Origin: Dyadobacter sp. CY347
GTDB lineage: Bacteria; Bacteroidota; Bacteroidia; Cytophagales; Spirosomataceae
Direction: 5' to 3'
Length of the DNA: 64,000 nucleotides
NCBI RefSeq assembly: GCF_021502655.1
Contig: NZ_JAKFFT010000011.1
Span: 62,001 to 126,000 of the forward strand
Part shown: positions 1 through 8,780 of the stretch, piece by piece
Numbering within the stretch: the first letter of the stretch is position 1
Layout of the letters: the number at the start of each line of letters is the position of its first letter
Notes under the pieces: model-generated
Database searches by the model: none
What the model saw: the letters and a program-made list of their open reading frames with translations, nothing else
What the model was told of the DNA's origin: nothing
Position numbers and translations under genes: made by a program

Positions 1-28
1 CGTCTCAATTGCAAATTTTCAACCTTTA

Positions 29-53
29 TACTGTAATATTAATCATTACAGTA
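29..53. promoter_or_regulatory. Perfect dyad at the start of the Rrf2 gene (candidate operator)
   Basis: Two perfect 9-base arms, TACTGTAAT and ATTACAGTA, are separated by 7 bases. The right arm ends one base before the ATG of the Rrf2-family gene at 55. Rrf2 and other winged-helix dimers bind dyads of this size, so autoregulation is the simplest reading. The dyad is seen directly; the function is inferred. Confidence 0.6.
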
Positions 54-54
54 A

Positions 55-483
55 ATGAATAATGGACGTTTTGCGATCTCTGTTCATATCCTTTCCTTAC
101 TCGCTTTTGAGGAGGAAGAATGGATATCGTCTGAGTATTTGGCGGGCAGCATCAACATTAATCCTGTGCTTGTGCGCAAGGAGCTTGGCAACCTTCGGGC
201 GCGTGGCCTGGTCATCAGCAAGGAAGGTAAGGCTGGCGGCAGCCAACTTGCAAAGCCCGCTGAATCGATTTTCATGTCTGAAATTTATGATGCGGTACGG
301 CAGAATGATCTGCTTGGAAAGGGCATCAATGCACCCAATCCCAAGTGCCGTGTAGGGCGTCAAATCAATGGCTATCTGGATGAACTTTACACCGAGGCAG
401 AGCTTGCATTACGGGGCAGTTTAAGCAAGAAATCGCTGGCAGATTTTTGCCGTAATTTCGAGACTGTACACCCGAAAACTTAA
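55..483 (+). CDS. Rrf2 family transcriptional regulator
   Basis: A 142-residue winged-helix protein of normal Rrf2 length. Residues about 5-65 form the DNA-binding domain, with a recognition-helix region around NPVLVRKELGNL and a wing around KEGKAGGSQLA. It has only two cysteines (C98 and C132) and lacks the three-cysteine iron-sulfur cluster motif of IscR and NsrR. It therefore looks like the YwnA-type subgroup, which does not bind a cluster. The next gene, 70 bases downstream on the same strand, encodes a NAD(P)-binding protein; Rrf2/NAD(P)-binding pairs like this are common and suggest local regulation of a redox or electrophile response. A perfect dyad overlaps its start region. The effector cannot be read from the sequence. 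Confidence 0.88.
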   Translation: MNNGRFAISVHILSLLAFEEEEWISSEYLAGSININPVLVRKELGNLRARGLVISKEGKAGGSQLAKPAESIFMSEIYDAVRQNDLLGKGINAPNPKCRVGRQINGYLDELYTEAELALRGSLSKKSLADFCRNFETVHPKT

Positions 484-553
484 CCAGTTAAATAGCTTAA
501 ACACCCCCCATTTACAATCTCAATCAATCACCATTTTAAATCAAACCCCAAGA

Positions 554-1207
554 ATGAAAGTAGCATTAATCGGCGCAACAGGATTTGTAGGCGCCCCGCT
601 TTTACAAGAATTCATTTCCCGTGGCCACGAAGTTGTAGCCATCGCCAGGAACATTGAAAAGATCCCGTCCGACAACGACTTAATCATTGCCAGACAAGCA
701 GACGTTCTCAACACCGAAGAAGTGGCGAAAGCCGTTGCAGGCGTCGATGCCGTTGTCAGCGCTTATAATCCTGGCTGGACCAATCCGGATATTTACGACG
801 AATATCTCAGAGGAGCTGCATCCATTCAGTCCGGTGTGAAGCAGGCAGGCGTAAAAAGATTTCTCGTAATCGGCGGTGCCGGAAGCCTTGAAGTTGCCCC
901 CGGATTGCAACTAATCGACACACCCGAATTCCCGGAAGAATACAAAGCAGGGGCAGGAGCAGCACGCAAGTACCAGGGTGAGATCAAAGCTGAAAGTGAA
1001 TTGGATTGGACGTATTTGAGTCCGGCAATCGAGATGCATCCGGGTACCTCAGGCAAGAGAACAGCCGCATACCGGACTTCGCTCGATACACCAGTGTTCA
1101 ATGAAAATGGTAGAAGTATCATTTCAGTAGAAGATCTATCTGTTGCAGTTGTTGATGAGATCGAAAATCCAAAACATATTAACGAACGTTTTACAGTGGC
1201 TTACTAG
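554..1207 (+). CDS. NAD(P)-dependent oxidoreductase, atypical SDR (NAD(P)H-binding family)
   Basis: A 217-residue single-domain Rossmann protein. The N-terminus carries the dinucleotide-binding glycine motif GATGFVG (residues 7-13), and the overall pattern fits the NAD(P)H-binding (NmrA/YwnB-like) branch of atypical short-chain dehydrogenases. The length is normal for that branch. No classical SDR YxxxK catalytic pair is obvious, as is usual for these proteins, so activity on a small substrate or a redox-sensing role are both possible. It follows the Rrf2 regulator and is probably under its control. The substrate is unknown. Confidence 0.85.
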   Translation: MKVALIGATGFVGAPLLQEFISRGHEVVAIARNIEKIPSDNDLIIARQADVLNTEEVAKAVAGVDAVVSAYNPGWTNPDIYDEYLRGAASIQSGVKQAGVKRFLVIGGAGSLEVAPGLQLIDTPEFPEEYKAGAGAARKYQGEIKAESELDWTYLSPAIEMHPGTSGKRTAAYRTSLDTPVFNENGRSIISVEDLSVAVVDEIENPKHINERFTVAY

Positions 1208-1640
1208 CTCATTTACTGAATTTTAACACGTCAGATTTGTATAGATAGTTCTAAATGTAAAATATGAAATATTAGGCCATTTCATTTAGGCCTATCTATA
1301 CGAATAAATTTATTTAAAAGTATTATACTTATCAAAAGTAATTTATATTTAATATTATTATATCCTAATGTTAGTATTAAACTTTATATTAGTTCGATAT
1401 GATTAGATCTTTTACAAGGTTTTAAATGTATATAACTTATTTACAAGCTTGATGACTTCTGCTTCTTAGAAATACACAAAATGGATTATCTTTGGATTTG
1501 CATTAAAAATCTCTCTACCTTCCTATAAAAACCAAAAGAACAAAGGCCGGATCAGATGAAAAGTTATGACGCTGAGGCGGGATTATTAGCGGAAAAATAA
1601 AGTTCTTTGTAGCCCATTTGCTGACACCAACTTCGTTCCA
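1208..1640. other. Gene-free AT-rich interval with a long imperfect inverted repeat
   Basis: This 433-base stretch is clearly more AT-rich than its surroundings and has no convincing reading frame. Its main structure is an imperfect inverted repeat: 1239-1257 pairs with 1283-1301 (19-base arms, 2 mismatches; the outer GTATAGATAG/CTATCTATAC is perfect). A second small dyad lies inside it. It could be a terminator for the upstream pair, although it lacks a T-tract, or a miniature-element relic. The remainder should contain the promoter of the porin gene at 1641, but I could not identify a good consensus. Confidence 0.5.
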
Positions 1641-2963
1641 ATGAAATACCGCATTACCGGCTTACTATTTGTTCTTGCCTTATTAAGCAACTCGCAGGCC
1701 TACTCACAGCGGTTCCTGATGGACCTGGTGGACACCACCAACCAGATGGGAAAAGGAATGTTGTCCATTTACGAGCGCTACAATCGCGTACGGATCAGCG
1801 GATATATTCAGCCACAATTCCAATACATTGCAAAGAAGGGTGCGGAAACATATGGCGGTGGTAATTTTTCGGCGCAGGCCAACAATCGCTTTATGCTTCG
1901 TCGGGGTCGGCTTCGTGTAGATTATGCGCATTTAAATGAGAAAAGCGAGCCGACTTCATACTTCGTTTTCCAGTTCGACGGGACTGAGCGCGGGGTGGCC
2001 ATCCGGGATTTCTGGGGCAGGTTTTATGAAAACAAATTCAAAATTTTCGCGCTGACTACCGGAATGTTCGCACGGCCATTTGGCTATGAGGTAAACCTTT
2101 CTTCGGCCAACCGGGAAACGCCGGAACGGGGAAGAATGTCTCAGATCCTCATGCGGACGGAAAGGGATATCGGCGCAATGCTGACAGTGACCAGCCGGAA
2201 ATCAGTTGAATGGCGGCAAAAGCTTAAACTCGATGTGGGCGTTTTCAACGGTCAGGGAATGTCGGGACCAATGGATTATGACAGTCACAAAGACATCATC
2301 GGCCGGTTGAGTGTAAAACCTTCAAATGTGCGCGCATTGGGTGGAGCCATTGTCTCCGGGGCCATTTCCGGTTATGCCGGCGGAATAACCAGCCAGTCGC
2401 CCGTTATATATCGCACAAGGGCCGATGCAGGTGAATATGCAATGGTCCGTGACTCAGCGGCGGGAAATCTGAACAAAGTTTCGCCACGGAACTACGCCGG
2501 TGCCGATTTTCAAATCTCCTTCCCGAACAGAAAAGGCGAAACAGAATTCCGGCTGGAATACATTCGCGGCGATCAGACTGCGACATTTGCCAGCAGTGAG
2601 ACACCCGGCGTTTATCCAGTAACGAACGGGACAAAAGATCCGCTGTATACCCGGAATTTCGATGGCGCCTACTTCTATTTTTTACAGCATTTGGGCAGTC
2701 TGGAACATCAGTTTGTCATGAAATACGACTGGTACGATCCGAACAAACGCGTTTCCGGCACCGAATTGACGGACGCCAGGGGTTTCAACAAGGCTGACCT
2801 GCGTTATGACACGATCGGAATGGGATATGTTTATACAGCGAATGAATCGCTCAAATTCATATTCTATTATGATTTTGTCAGAAACGAAAAATCCGCTTTA
2901 AAAGGATTTGAAACGGATGTGTCCGACGACCTTTTCACTTGCCGTGTTCAGTATAATTTCTAG
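1641..2963 (+). CDS. Outer-membrane porin (phosphate-selective porin O/P-like)
   Basis: A 440-residue exported beta-barrel protein. Residues 1-22 are a signal peptide ending in YSQ. The mature part is rich in alternating aromatic strands, includes the early motif ISGYIQPQFQY typical of porin O/P family barrels, and ends with a terminal phenylalanine (QYNF), the usual sorting signal of outer-membrane barrels. It should form a channel for small anions or solutes. It stands alone, with its 3' end overlapping the convergent SRPBCC gene by four bases (shared CTAG stops). Substrate preference is not evident. Confidence 0.82.
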   Translation: MKYRITGLLFVLALLSNSQAYSQRFLMDLVDTTNQMGKGMLSIYERYNRVRISGYIQPQFQYIAKKGAETYGGGNFSAQANNRFMLRRGRLRVDYAHLNEKSEPTSYFVFQFDGTERGVAIRDFWGRFYENKFKIFALTTGMFARPFGYEVNLSSANRETPERGRMSQILMRTERDIGAMLTVTSRKSVEWRQKLKLDVGVFNGQGMSGPMDYDSHKDIIGRLSVKPSNVRALGGAIVSGAISGYAGGITSQSPVIYRTRADAGEYAMVRDSAAGNLNKVSPRNYAGADFQISFPNRKGETEFRLEYIRGDQTATFASSETPGVYPVTNGTKDPLYTRNFDGAYFYFLQHLGSLEHQFVMKYDWYDPNKRVSGTELTDARGFNKADLRYDTIGMGYVYTANESLKFIFYYDFVRNEKSALKGFETDVSDDLFTCRVQYNF

Positions 2964-3415
2964 CTTCCGAAGCGTTCTGTGAGGATTTTGCGGCGATATT
3001 CGAAGATTTGATTGACCTCATTTCTCACAAAAAGCGCATTGACAATGTCTCCAAGAAAACCAAAGGGAACCTTGTAATTCAGGATGTCTTCCATCATTAC
3101 GCCTTCCGGGATGGATGTGAACCGGTGCTGATGGTGCCAGAATGCATAAGGCCCAAAGCGTTGCTCATCTACAAAATACTGTTTATCAGCCACATGCGTG
3201 ATTTCGGTGCACCATTTTAGCGGAATGCCGAGCACGGGTTTAACGATGTAACGGATGATTTGTCCCGCATACATTTCACCGCCATGATGCCTGGAAGTCA
3301 CAACAAAGCCCATTTTGGCCGGGGTAATCTCCTTTAAATTAGCTGGATTAGAGAAAAACGACCAGGCTTCATCGAGTGAAATGGGAAGATTTTGTTTGAA
3401 ATATAACTCTTGCAC
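2960..3415 (-). CDS. SRPBCC family protein (ligand-binding helix-grip fold)
   Basis: A 151-residue protein without signal peptide. The N-terminal pattern, with LDEAWSFFSNPANLKEITPAKM, is typical of the polyketide-cyclase/START-like SRPBCC proteins often annotated as cell-division inhibitors or cyclase-like. The internal GPYAFWHHQHRF segment is also typical of this group. The fold binds a hydrophobic ligand, but no catalytic residues can be assigned. It is divergent from another SRPBCC gene at 3526 with a 110-base shared promoter region, and convergent with the porin gene with overlapping stop codons. Confidence 0.8.
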   Translation of the reverse strand: MQELYFKQNLPISLDEAWSFFSNPANLKEITPAKMGFVVTSRHHGGEMYAGQIIRYIVKPVLGIPLKWCTEITHVADKQYFVDEQRFGPYAFWHHQHRFTSIPEGVMMEDILNYKVPFGFLGDIVNALFVRNEVNQIFEYRRKILTERFGS

Positions 3416-3525
3416 GTGATATAGATTTTGTATAAGCTACATACGCTAAAATACGCGTACCAGACCAAATAATGCATTCTTGGCATGATTTTCTCTATGT
3501 TTTGGCATGACCTAATTGCAAAAAT

Positions 3526-3972
3526 ATGAACAGAAAACTGATTGCAACGACATCCACATCCATCTATTCCAGCCCTTCGTCCGTTTGGAAGGCGTTGATA
3601 GATCCAGAAATTGTTAAACAATATATGTACGGCGCGGAAGTGTATTCTGACTGGCAAGTTGGCAGCCCGATCACCTACAAGGGTGTTTGGGATGGCACAC
3701 CTTATGAGGACAAAGGGACGATCCTGGAAATTATTCCCGAGCGCGTGCTTAGCTTCTCATATTGGAGCCCGCTTTCCGGCACCGAAGATTTTGAAGACAA
3801 TTATGCGCATGTGACCTATCACATTTCAGACTATGACGATGAAACCACACTAACCATTACGCAGGACAATCTGGAAACGGATGAAGCGGTGGTGGCGGCG
3901 GAAGCGAACTGGATGAAAGTCGTGGGAGATATTAAGCGAATCCTTGAAGGAGAACGGAAACACGTCCTATAA
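3526..3972 (+). CDS. SRPBCC domain-containing protein (AHSA1-like)
   Basis: A 148-residue cytosolic protein of the AHSA1 (activator of Hsp90 ATPase homologue) branch of the SRPBCC fold. It begins with the usual strand and the segment SSPSSVWKALIDPEIVKQYM, followed by YSDWQVGSPITYKGVWDG. The C-terminus (VAAEANWMKVVGDIKRIL) is the long helix that closes the ligand cavity. These proteins are common, small and of unknown ligand. It is divergent from the SRPBCC gene at 2960-3415, but the two are not close paralogues by eye. Confidence 0.83.
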   Translation: MNRKLIATTSTSIYSSPSSVWKALIDPEIVKQYMYGAEVYSDWQVGSPITYKGVWDGTPYEDKGTILEIIPERVLSFSYWSPLSGTEDFEDNYAHVTYHISDYDDETTLTITQDNLETDEAVVAAEANWMKVVGDIKRILEGERKHVL

Positions 3973-3986
3973 TGCATTAGCAAATG

Positions 3987-4017
3987 GCCAATCCGGGGGA
4001 ATTCAAACCGGATTGGC
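3987..4017. terminator. Bidirectional terminator-like hairpin between convergent genes
   Basis: Perfect 10-base arms GCCAATCCGG (3987-3996) and CCGGATTGGC (4008-4017) with an 11-base loop sit between the convergent stops of the AHSA1-like gene and tex. The position and GC-rich stem fit a shared terminator. Confidence 0.65.
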
Positions 4018-4026
4018 TTAGCATTT

Positions 4027-6144
4027 CTATACTTTCATACTGAGTGCAATGCGCTTTCTTGCTAAATCGACCTCAGTCACTTTCACACTAACAATCTGCT
4101 GCAACTTCACAATTTCGTTGGGATCTTTGATAAATTTATCCGCCATTTGCGAAACGTGAACGAGTCCATCCTGTTTCACACCCACGTCAACAAATGCGCC
4201 GAATGCGGTAATGTTGGTAACAATGCCAGGCAACACCATACCTACTTTTAAATCTTCCGGTTTCCGGACAGAACTATCAAACTCAAATTTCTTCATGCCC
4301 TCCCGCGGGTCGCGCGACGGTTTTTCGAGTTCCAAAAGAATGTCTTTTAATGTTGGCAACCCAACTGAGTCCGAAATGTATTTTTCTGGTTTGATCTGTT
4401 TCCTTAACTCAGGTTTTTGAATGAGATCTTTCACATTTGAACCCAAGTCTTTGGCCATTTGAGCGACAACATCATAGCGCTCAGGATGTACAGCACTATT
4501 ATCCAATGGGTTAGCCCCATTTTCAATACGCAGGAAGCCAGCTGCTTGTTCAAATGCTTTGGATCCGAGACGAGGAACTTTCAATAATTGTTGCCGTGAT
4601 TTGAAGTCACCATTTTTAGCCCGAAAATCCACGATATTCTGCGCCAGGGACGTTCCCAGGCCAGAAACATAGCGCAAAAGATGCTTGCTTGCCGTGTTGA
4701 GATTTACGCCTACGGAATTTACGCAGCTTTCCACGACTGTATCCAAAGCATTTCGCAATGAATTCTGGTCCACATCGTGCTGATACTGACCAACCCCAAT
4801 CGATTTCGGATCGATTTTAACCAGCTCTGCAAGCGGGTCCATCAAACGGCGGCCGATGGATACAGAGCCTCGAACGGTCACATCCTTATCCGGAAATTCT
4901 TCCCGCGCCACATCCGACGCCGAGTAAATCGAAGCGCCCTGTTCGCTAACCATGAACAAGCCAACCACCTCCGACTTCCCTGCCTGTGTCAAGAGCCTTC
5001 GTACAAAGTCCTCCGTCTCCCTTCCGGCCGTGCCATTGCCCACGGCGATCGCATCGATTTTCCATTTCTGGATCAGGTCAGAAATCTTGGCGCTTGCTTC
5101 ACTGGGTTTGTCAAAGGGATAAATTACAAGATCGGCAACCAGATTTCCCTGGCTATCGAGCACCACAACCTTGCAGCCTGTCCGGTAACCTGGATCAATA
5201 GCGAGCACGTTTTTCTGCCCGAGCGGTGATGCGAGCAATAATTGCCGCAGATTTTCGGTAAATACTTGTATAGCAGCGATATCCGCCTTCTCTTTTGAAA
5301 GATTGGCAAATTCTGTTTCAATGGATGGTTTTAGAAGTCGCTTATAACTGTCGGAAATCGCAAGTTCCATTTGCGTAAGGACGGCTGGCGGACCTTTGCG
5401 GAAAAGGCGATCCAGTGCTTCAATGGCCTGATCTTCATCCGGCGAGATCGTCACATTCAGGATCCCCTCTTCTTCTCCACGGCGGATCGCAAGAAGCCTG
5501 TGTGAGGGAATGCGTGACAATGGCTCGGAGAAATCAAAATAATCACGGTATTTGACGCCTTCTTCCTCTTTTTTCTTTTTAACCTTCGAAGTAATGATGC
5601 CGCCTCGCTGGAAAAGATTGCGAATGCGCGTCCGTGAGTCCTGATTTTCATTGATCCACTCAGCGATAATGTCCCGGGCTCCTTGCAATGCATCATCCGC
5701 GGTCGGAACCTGATCATTCACAAACGACGCTGCCTTTCGCTCCGGATCCGGCTCTTTACCTGTAAAAACGAGTTGCGCCAGCGGTTCAAGTCCCCGCTCG
5801 ATAGCGATCCCTGCACGCGTTTTTCGTTTTTGTTTGTAGGGAAGATAAATGTCTTCCAGTTCAACCATTGTAAAAACGCCCGCCAGCTGCTTGCGAAGTT
5901 CGGGAGTAAGTTTTCCCTGTTCTTCAATGCTTTTCAAAATGGCTTCGCGTCGTTTTTCCACTTCCAGCTGTTTTTGCCACGCGTCCCTGATTGCTCCGAT
6001 CTGCACCTCATCCAGCCCGCCCGTGGCTTCTTTCCGGTATCGGGAAATGAACGGCAGCGTCGCGCCTTCCTCGAAAAGTTGAATGGTATTTCGAACCTGT
6101 TTCTCTGAAATGGACGTTTGCTGGGCTATATAGGGGAAATTCAT
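4027..6144 (-). CDS. tex: Tex family S1 RNA-binding transcription accessory protein
   Basis: A 705-residue protein with the Tex domain order: N-terminal helical domain with the signature ATLPFISRYRKEATGGLDE, a YqgF-like RNase-H-fold domain (AIDPGYRTGCK and following), a helix-hairpin-helix segment (NTASKHLLRYVSGLGTSLA onward), and a C-terminal S1 domain (VGMVLPGIVTNITAFGAFVD). It is slightly shorter than the E. coli protein but no domain is missing. Tex binds nucleic acids and influences transcription and RNA turnover; it is cytosolic. The gene stands alone between a hairpin and the divergent ThuA-like gene. Confidence 0.95.
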   Translation of the reverse strand: MNFPYIAQQTSISEKQVRNTIQLFEEGATLPFISRYRKEATGGLDEVQIGAIRDAWQKQLEVEKRREAILKSIEEQGKLTPELRKQLAGVFTMVELEDIYLPYKQKRKTRAGIAIERGLEPLAQLVFTGKEPDPERKAASFVNDQVPTADDALQGARDIIAEWINENQDSRTRIRNLFQRGGIITSKVKKKKEEEGVKYRDYFDFSEPLSRIPSHRLLAIRRGEEEGILNVTISPDEDQAIEALDRLFRKGPPAVLTQMELAISDSYKRLLKPSIETEFANLSKEKADIAAIQVFTENLRQLLLASPLGQKNVLAIDPGYRTGCKVVVLDSQGNLVADLVIYPFDKPSEASAKISDLIQKWKIDAIAVGNGTAGRETEDFVRRLLTQAGKSEVVGLFMVSEQGASIYSASDVAREEFPDKDVTVRGSVSIGRRLMDPLAELVKIDPKSIGVGQYQHDVDQNSLRNALDTVVESCVNSVGVNLNTASKHLLRYVSGLGTSLAQNIVDFRAKNGDFKSRQQLLKVPRLGSKAFEQAAGFLRIENGANPLDNSAVHPERYDVVAQMAKDLGSNVKDLIQKPELRKQIKPEKYISDSVGLPTLKDILLELEKPSRDPREGMKKFEFDSSVRKPEDLKVGMVLPGIVTNITAFGAFVDVGVKQDGLVHVSQMADKFIKDPNEIVKLQQIVSVKVTEVDLARKRIALSMKV

Positions 6145-6241
6145 GGCTTAGAACGGGCTATTCGTTAAATCGACTTTGTGAAATTCTTTCCGCAAATAAA
6201 GCAGATATTCGTAGATTTAGTGCCTTTAACTTTCCTAACCT

Positions 6242-7081
6242 ATGCCCGTTTTTATGAAATTGCTGAGCAGAATTGTAGTCATTTCGCTTTTGTTGCTTCT
6301 GACATTGACACCATTCATTTCCCGGGCTCAGTCACCATTCAAAGTCATTGCATTCTTTACAGGAAAAAATGATAAAGCACATATAAGCTTTGTGGGAGAA
6401 GCTAATAGGCGCTTATCTGAAATGGCCAGGCAGAACAGCTTTACCTACGATACAACGAGCAATTGGAATAACCTGAACGCCGACTTTCTTGCTGACTATC
6501 AGGTTGTTTTATTTCTTGACACAAGGCCTGAAACGCCTGCGCAGCGTGACGCTTTTCAAAATTATATGCAAAACGGCGGCGGCTGGCTGGGATTTCATTT
6601 TTCCGCATTTGCATTAACGCCTTCCGCATACCCGCAAAACTGGGATTGGTATCACAATGATTTTCTTGGTTCAGGCCAGTATAAGAGCAATACGTGGCGG
6701 CCAACGTCGGCTATCTTGAAAGTTGAAGATTCTAAAAGTGACATTACCAAAGCGTTGCCTGCAACATTCAAAGCTTCGCCTAATGAATGGTATCGCTGGG
6801 AAAAGGATCTGAAAGCAAACTCGGACATTCAAATTCTGCTATCCATTGATCCGGCGAGTTTTCCGTTAGGAACTGGCCCTAAGCAGCACGAAATCTGGCA
6901 TAGCGGCTATTATCCGGTTGTTTGGAGCAACAAAAAATACAAGATGGTGTACATGAATATGGGACACAATGACATTGACTATGAGAACAAAACAGACAAA
7001 GAGCTCTCATTCACTTTTGATAATCCCACTCAGAATCAATTGATATTGAACACCATACTGTGGTTGGGGAAGAGAAATTAA
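6242..7081 (+). CDS. ThuA domain-containing secreted protein
   Basis: A 279-residue protein with an N-terminal signal peptide (hydrophobic stretch to about residue 29, ending SRAQS). The mature part has the ThuA (class I glutamine amidotransferase-like) fold. It includes the strand before FFTGKNDKAHISFV, a middle region with FLDTRPETPAQRDAFQNYMQNG, and GGWLGFHFSAFAL. ThuA proteins act on trehalose, keto-sugars or related carbohydrates in other bacteria, but many Bacteroidota members are secreted and uncharacterised. A second in-frame ATG at 6254 (MKLLSR) is an equally good start and gives a tidier signal peptide. Confidence 0.85.
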   Translation: MPVFMKLLSRIVVISLLLLLTLTPFISRAQSPFKVIAFFTGKNDKAHISFVGEANRRLSEMARQNSFTYDTTSNWNNLNADFLADYQVVLFLDTRPETPAQRDAFQNYMQNGGGWLGFHFSAFALTPSAYPQNWDWYHNDFLGSGQYKSNTWRPTSAILKVEDSKSDITKALPATFKASPNEWYRWEKDLKANSDIQILLSIDPASFPLGTGPKQHEIWHSGYYPVVWSNKKYKMVYMNMGHNDIDYENKTDKELSFTFDNPTQNQLILNTILWLGKRN

Positions 7082-7082
7082 A

Positions 7083-7120
7083 CTACAAAAATGGGAAATG
7101 TTACAACCCCATTTTTGTAG
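7083..7120. terminator. Bidirectional terminator hairpin
   Basis: A perfect 13-base stem, CTACAAAAATGGG (7083-7095) with CCCATTTTTGTAG (7108-7120), with a 12-base loop. It lies just after the ThuA stop and before the 3' end of the convergent small gene. The A- and T-rich outer stem allows function on both strands. Confidence 0.75.
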
Positions 7121-7150
7121 CGATCAAGAAGCTGATTAGGGCAGCTGATA

Positions 7151-7393
7151 TCATGGATTTTCAGACTCGATATCCCCTACTTCCCGCTCATCGGTTTCCT
7201 CCGCAGGCTCGTCGGTATTGAATCGGTTTCCGGTGCTTACCTCGGGCGCATCAGCGCCTGGCACATCCGGTGTCGGGTTCATGGGACCCATTTGACCTGG
7301 TTCACCATAACTTGGCACAGGCTGCTGTCTGGGTTGTCTGTCGACAGTTTCGTCGTCGAGCCTTTCTTCCCGTTTTTCTGTCTGGGATTTCAT
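7151..7393 (-). CDS. Small acidic, probably disordered protein of unknown function
   Basis: An 80-residue protein that is almost entirely polar. The N-terminus is charged (KSQTEKREERLDDE), the centre is proline-, glutamine- and glycine-rich, and the C-terminus is very acidic (DEPAEETDEREVGDIESENP). It has no hydrophobic core, signal peptide or cysteine, so it is likely disordered. Coding is supported by the lack of a competing frame, a plausible ATG and a terminator hairpin downstream. I do not recognise a family; small proteins of this style are common in Cytophagales. Confidence 0.6.
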   Translation of the reverse strand: MKSQTEKREERLDDETVDRQPRQQPVPSYGEPGQMGPMNPTPDVPGADAPEVSTGNRFNTDEPAEETDEREVGDIESENP

Positions 7394-7450
7394 AATGTTC
7401 AGTTTTATTTGCCTGGACTTCGCAAAAAACCGTGCCTTACAACATTACCC

Positions 7451-8740
7451 CTATTTCTTTTGCAATAAAGCCATATAAAATCCATCCGTGCCATCGCTGG
7501 CGACGGAAGTACGATGCGCTGAAATGAATTTCCATTCCCGTTTATTGGCCTTCATGAATCGTTTTACCTGATCCTCGGATTCGGAAGGAAGCACGCTGCA
7601 TGTGGCATAAACCATCTTGCCGCCGGGTTTCACCATTTGGCTGTATTGGTTGAGAATCTGCCACTGGACTTTTTTGATCTCTTCTAAAAATTGCGGTTTA
7701 AGCTTCCATTTGGAATCGGGGTTCCTTCTTAGCACACCCAATCCAGAACACGGAACGTCGAGCAGCAGCCTGTCCGCCGTTCCCGCAAGCGTTTCAATGA
7801 GCTTGTCAGATGAAATTAGCATGGTTTCCAGGTTTTTTACACCATTTCGGTCGGCCCGCTTTTTGAGTTCAAGCAGCTTGTGATATTCAACGTCCATGGC
7901 CAGAATAGAACCTTCATTTTGCAGCAGCGACGCAATGTGCAGCGTCTTCCCGCCCGCACCCGCACAAGCGTCAATGACGCTTAATCCGGGGTGAATGTCC
8001 AGATAGGGCGCTATGAGTTGTGAACCAGCGTCCTGAACCTCAAAAAACCCCTGTTTGAAAGCATCGTGATTTAATATGTTCTGGCGCTTTTTCAAAACGA
8101 GCGCATCGGGAATGCCGGCTATTTCTGATGCGCAGTCTTGTCCAAAAACCTCCTTAACCGCATCAACATTTGATTTCAATGTATTTACCCGGATCACAAC
8201 AGGCGCCTGCTGGTTCAAAGCGGCCAGCTCTGCATCCCATGCCTCGCCCAGTTCCGCAACGCCGATGGCGTCAATCCAATCGGGAACGGACTGCGCGATT
8301 TTTCGAACGGTTAATCCTTCCTCATATCTGGCCAATACACTTTCAGCATGAATGTCCTCAAATTCGGGCCATTCGGGAAGTTGGCCATCATCTTCCGTTT
8401 GAAGATGGATGGGTTTAACAATTTGCCAGACGCCCACAACTTTCCAAAACTCCTCAGGATCAGATACTTTCTCAATATCCGCGGCAAATTTGATCAGCCG
8501 CCACCAGCGCACGATCTCATAAGTGTTACCCGCGATAAAAGCGCGATCCCGTGCGCCCCACTTTTTGTTCGATTTCAAAAGCTGCTCTACAACGCGGTCA
8601 GCCTGGCGATTTTTAACAAATATGTGCTGCAATGCCTCAACCGTTGCGGCAACCAATCCTTTATATAGTTTCAAAATATCTTTTTTAAACAAACACCTCT
8701 TTGAAGCGGTAAAAATGGTAAGGTCTGGCGTACAAAACAA
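7451..8740 (-). CDS. RsmB/NOP-type rRNA (cytosine-C5) methyltransferase
   Basis: Reads as a SAM-dependent RNA m5C methyltransferase of the RsmB/NOP2 family. The N-terminal half has an RNA-binding domain like that of RsmB. The catalytic half has the SAM motif VIDACAGAGGKTLHIASLL, motif IV LLDVPCSGLGVLRRNPDSKWK with the PC cysteine, and motif VI MVYATCSVLPSESEDQVKRF with the catalytic TCS cysteine. The ATG at 8740 adds about 22 residues (MFCTPDLTIF and onward) that do not look like the family. A TTG at 8674 (LKLYKGLVAATVEALQ) is a good alternative start. Divergent from the antiporter gene at 8781. Confidence 0.92.
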   Translation of the reverse strand: MFCTPDLTIFTASKRCLFKKDILKLYKGLVAATVEALQHIFVKNRQADRVVEQLLKSNKKWGARDRAFIAGNTYEIVRWWRLIKFAADIEKVSDPEEFWKVVGVWQIVKPIHLQTEDDGQLPEWPEFEDIHAESVLARYEEGLTVRKIAQSVPDWIDAIGVAELGEAWDAELAALNQQAPVVIRVNTLKSNVDAVKEVFGQDCASEIAGIPDALVLKKRQNILNHDAFKQGFFEVQDAGSQLIAPYLDIHPGLSVIDACAGAGGKTLHIASLLQNEGSILAMDVEYHKLLELKKRADRNGVKNLETMLISSDKLIETLAGTADRLLLDVPCSGLGVLRRNPDSKWKLKPQFLEEIKKVQWQILNQYSQMVKPGGKMVYATCSVLPSESEDQVKRFMKANKREWKFISAHRTSVASDGTDGFYMALLQKK

Positions 8741-8780
8741 TTTTTCAATGCAAAGGCATGGTTTTTAAGCCATTCGGTAT

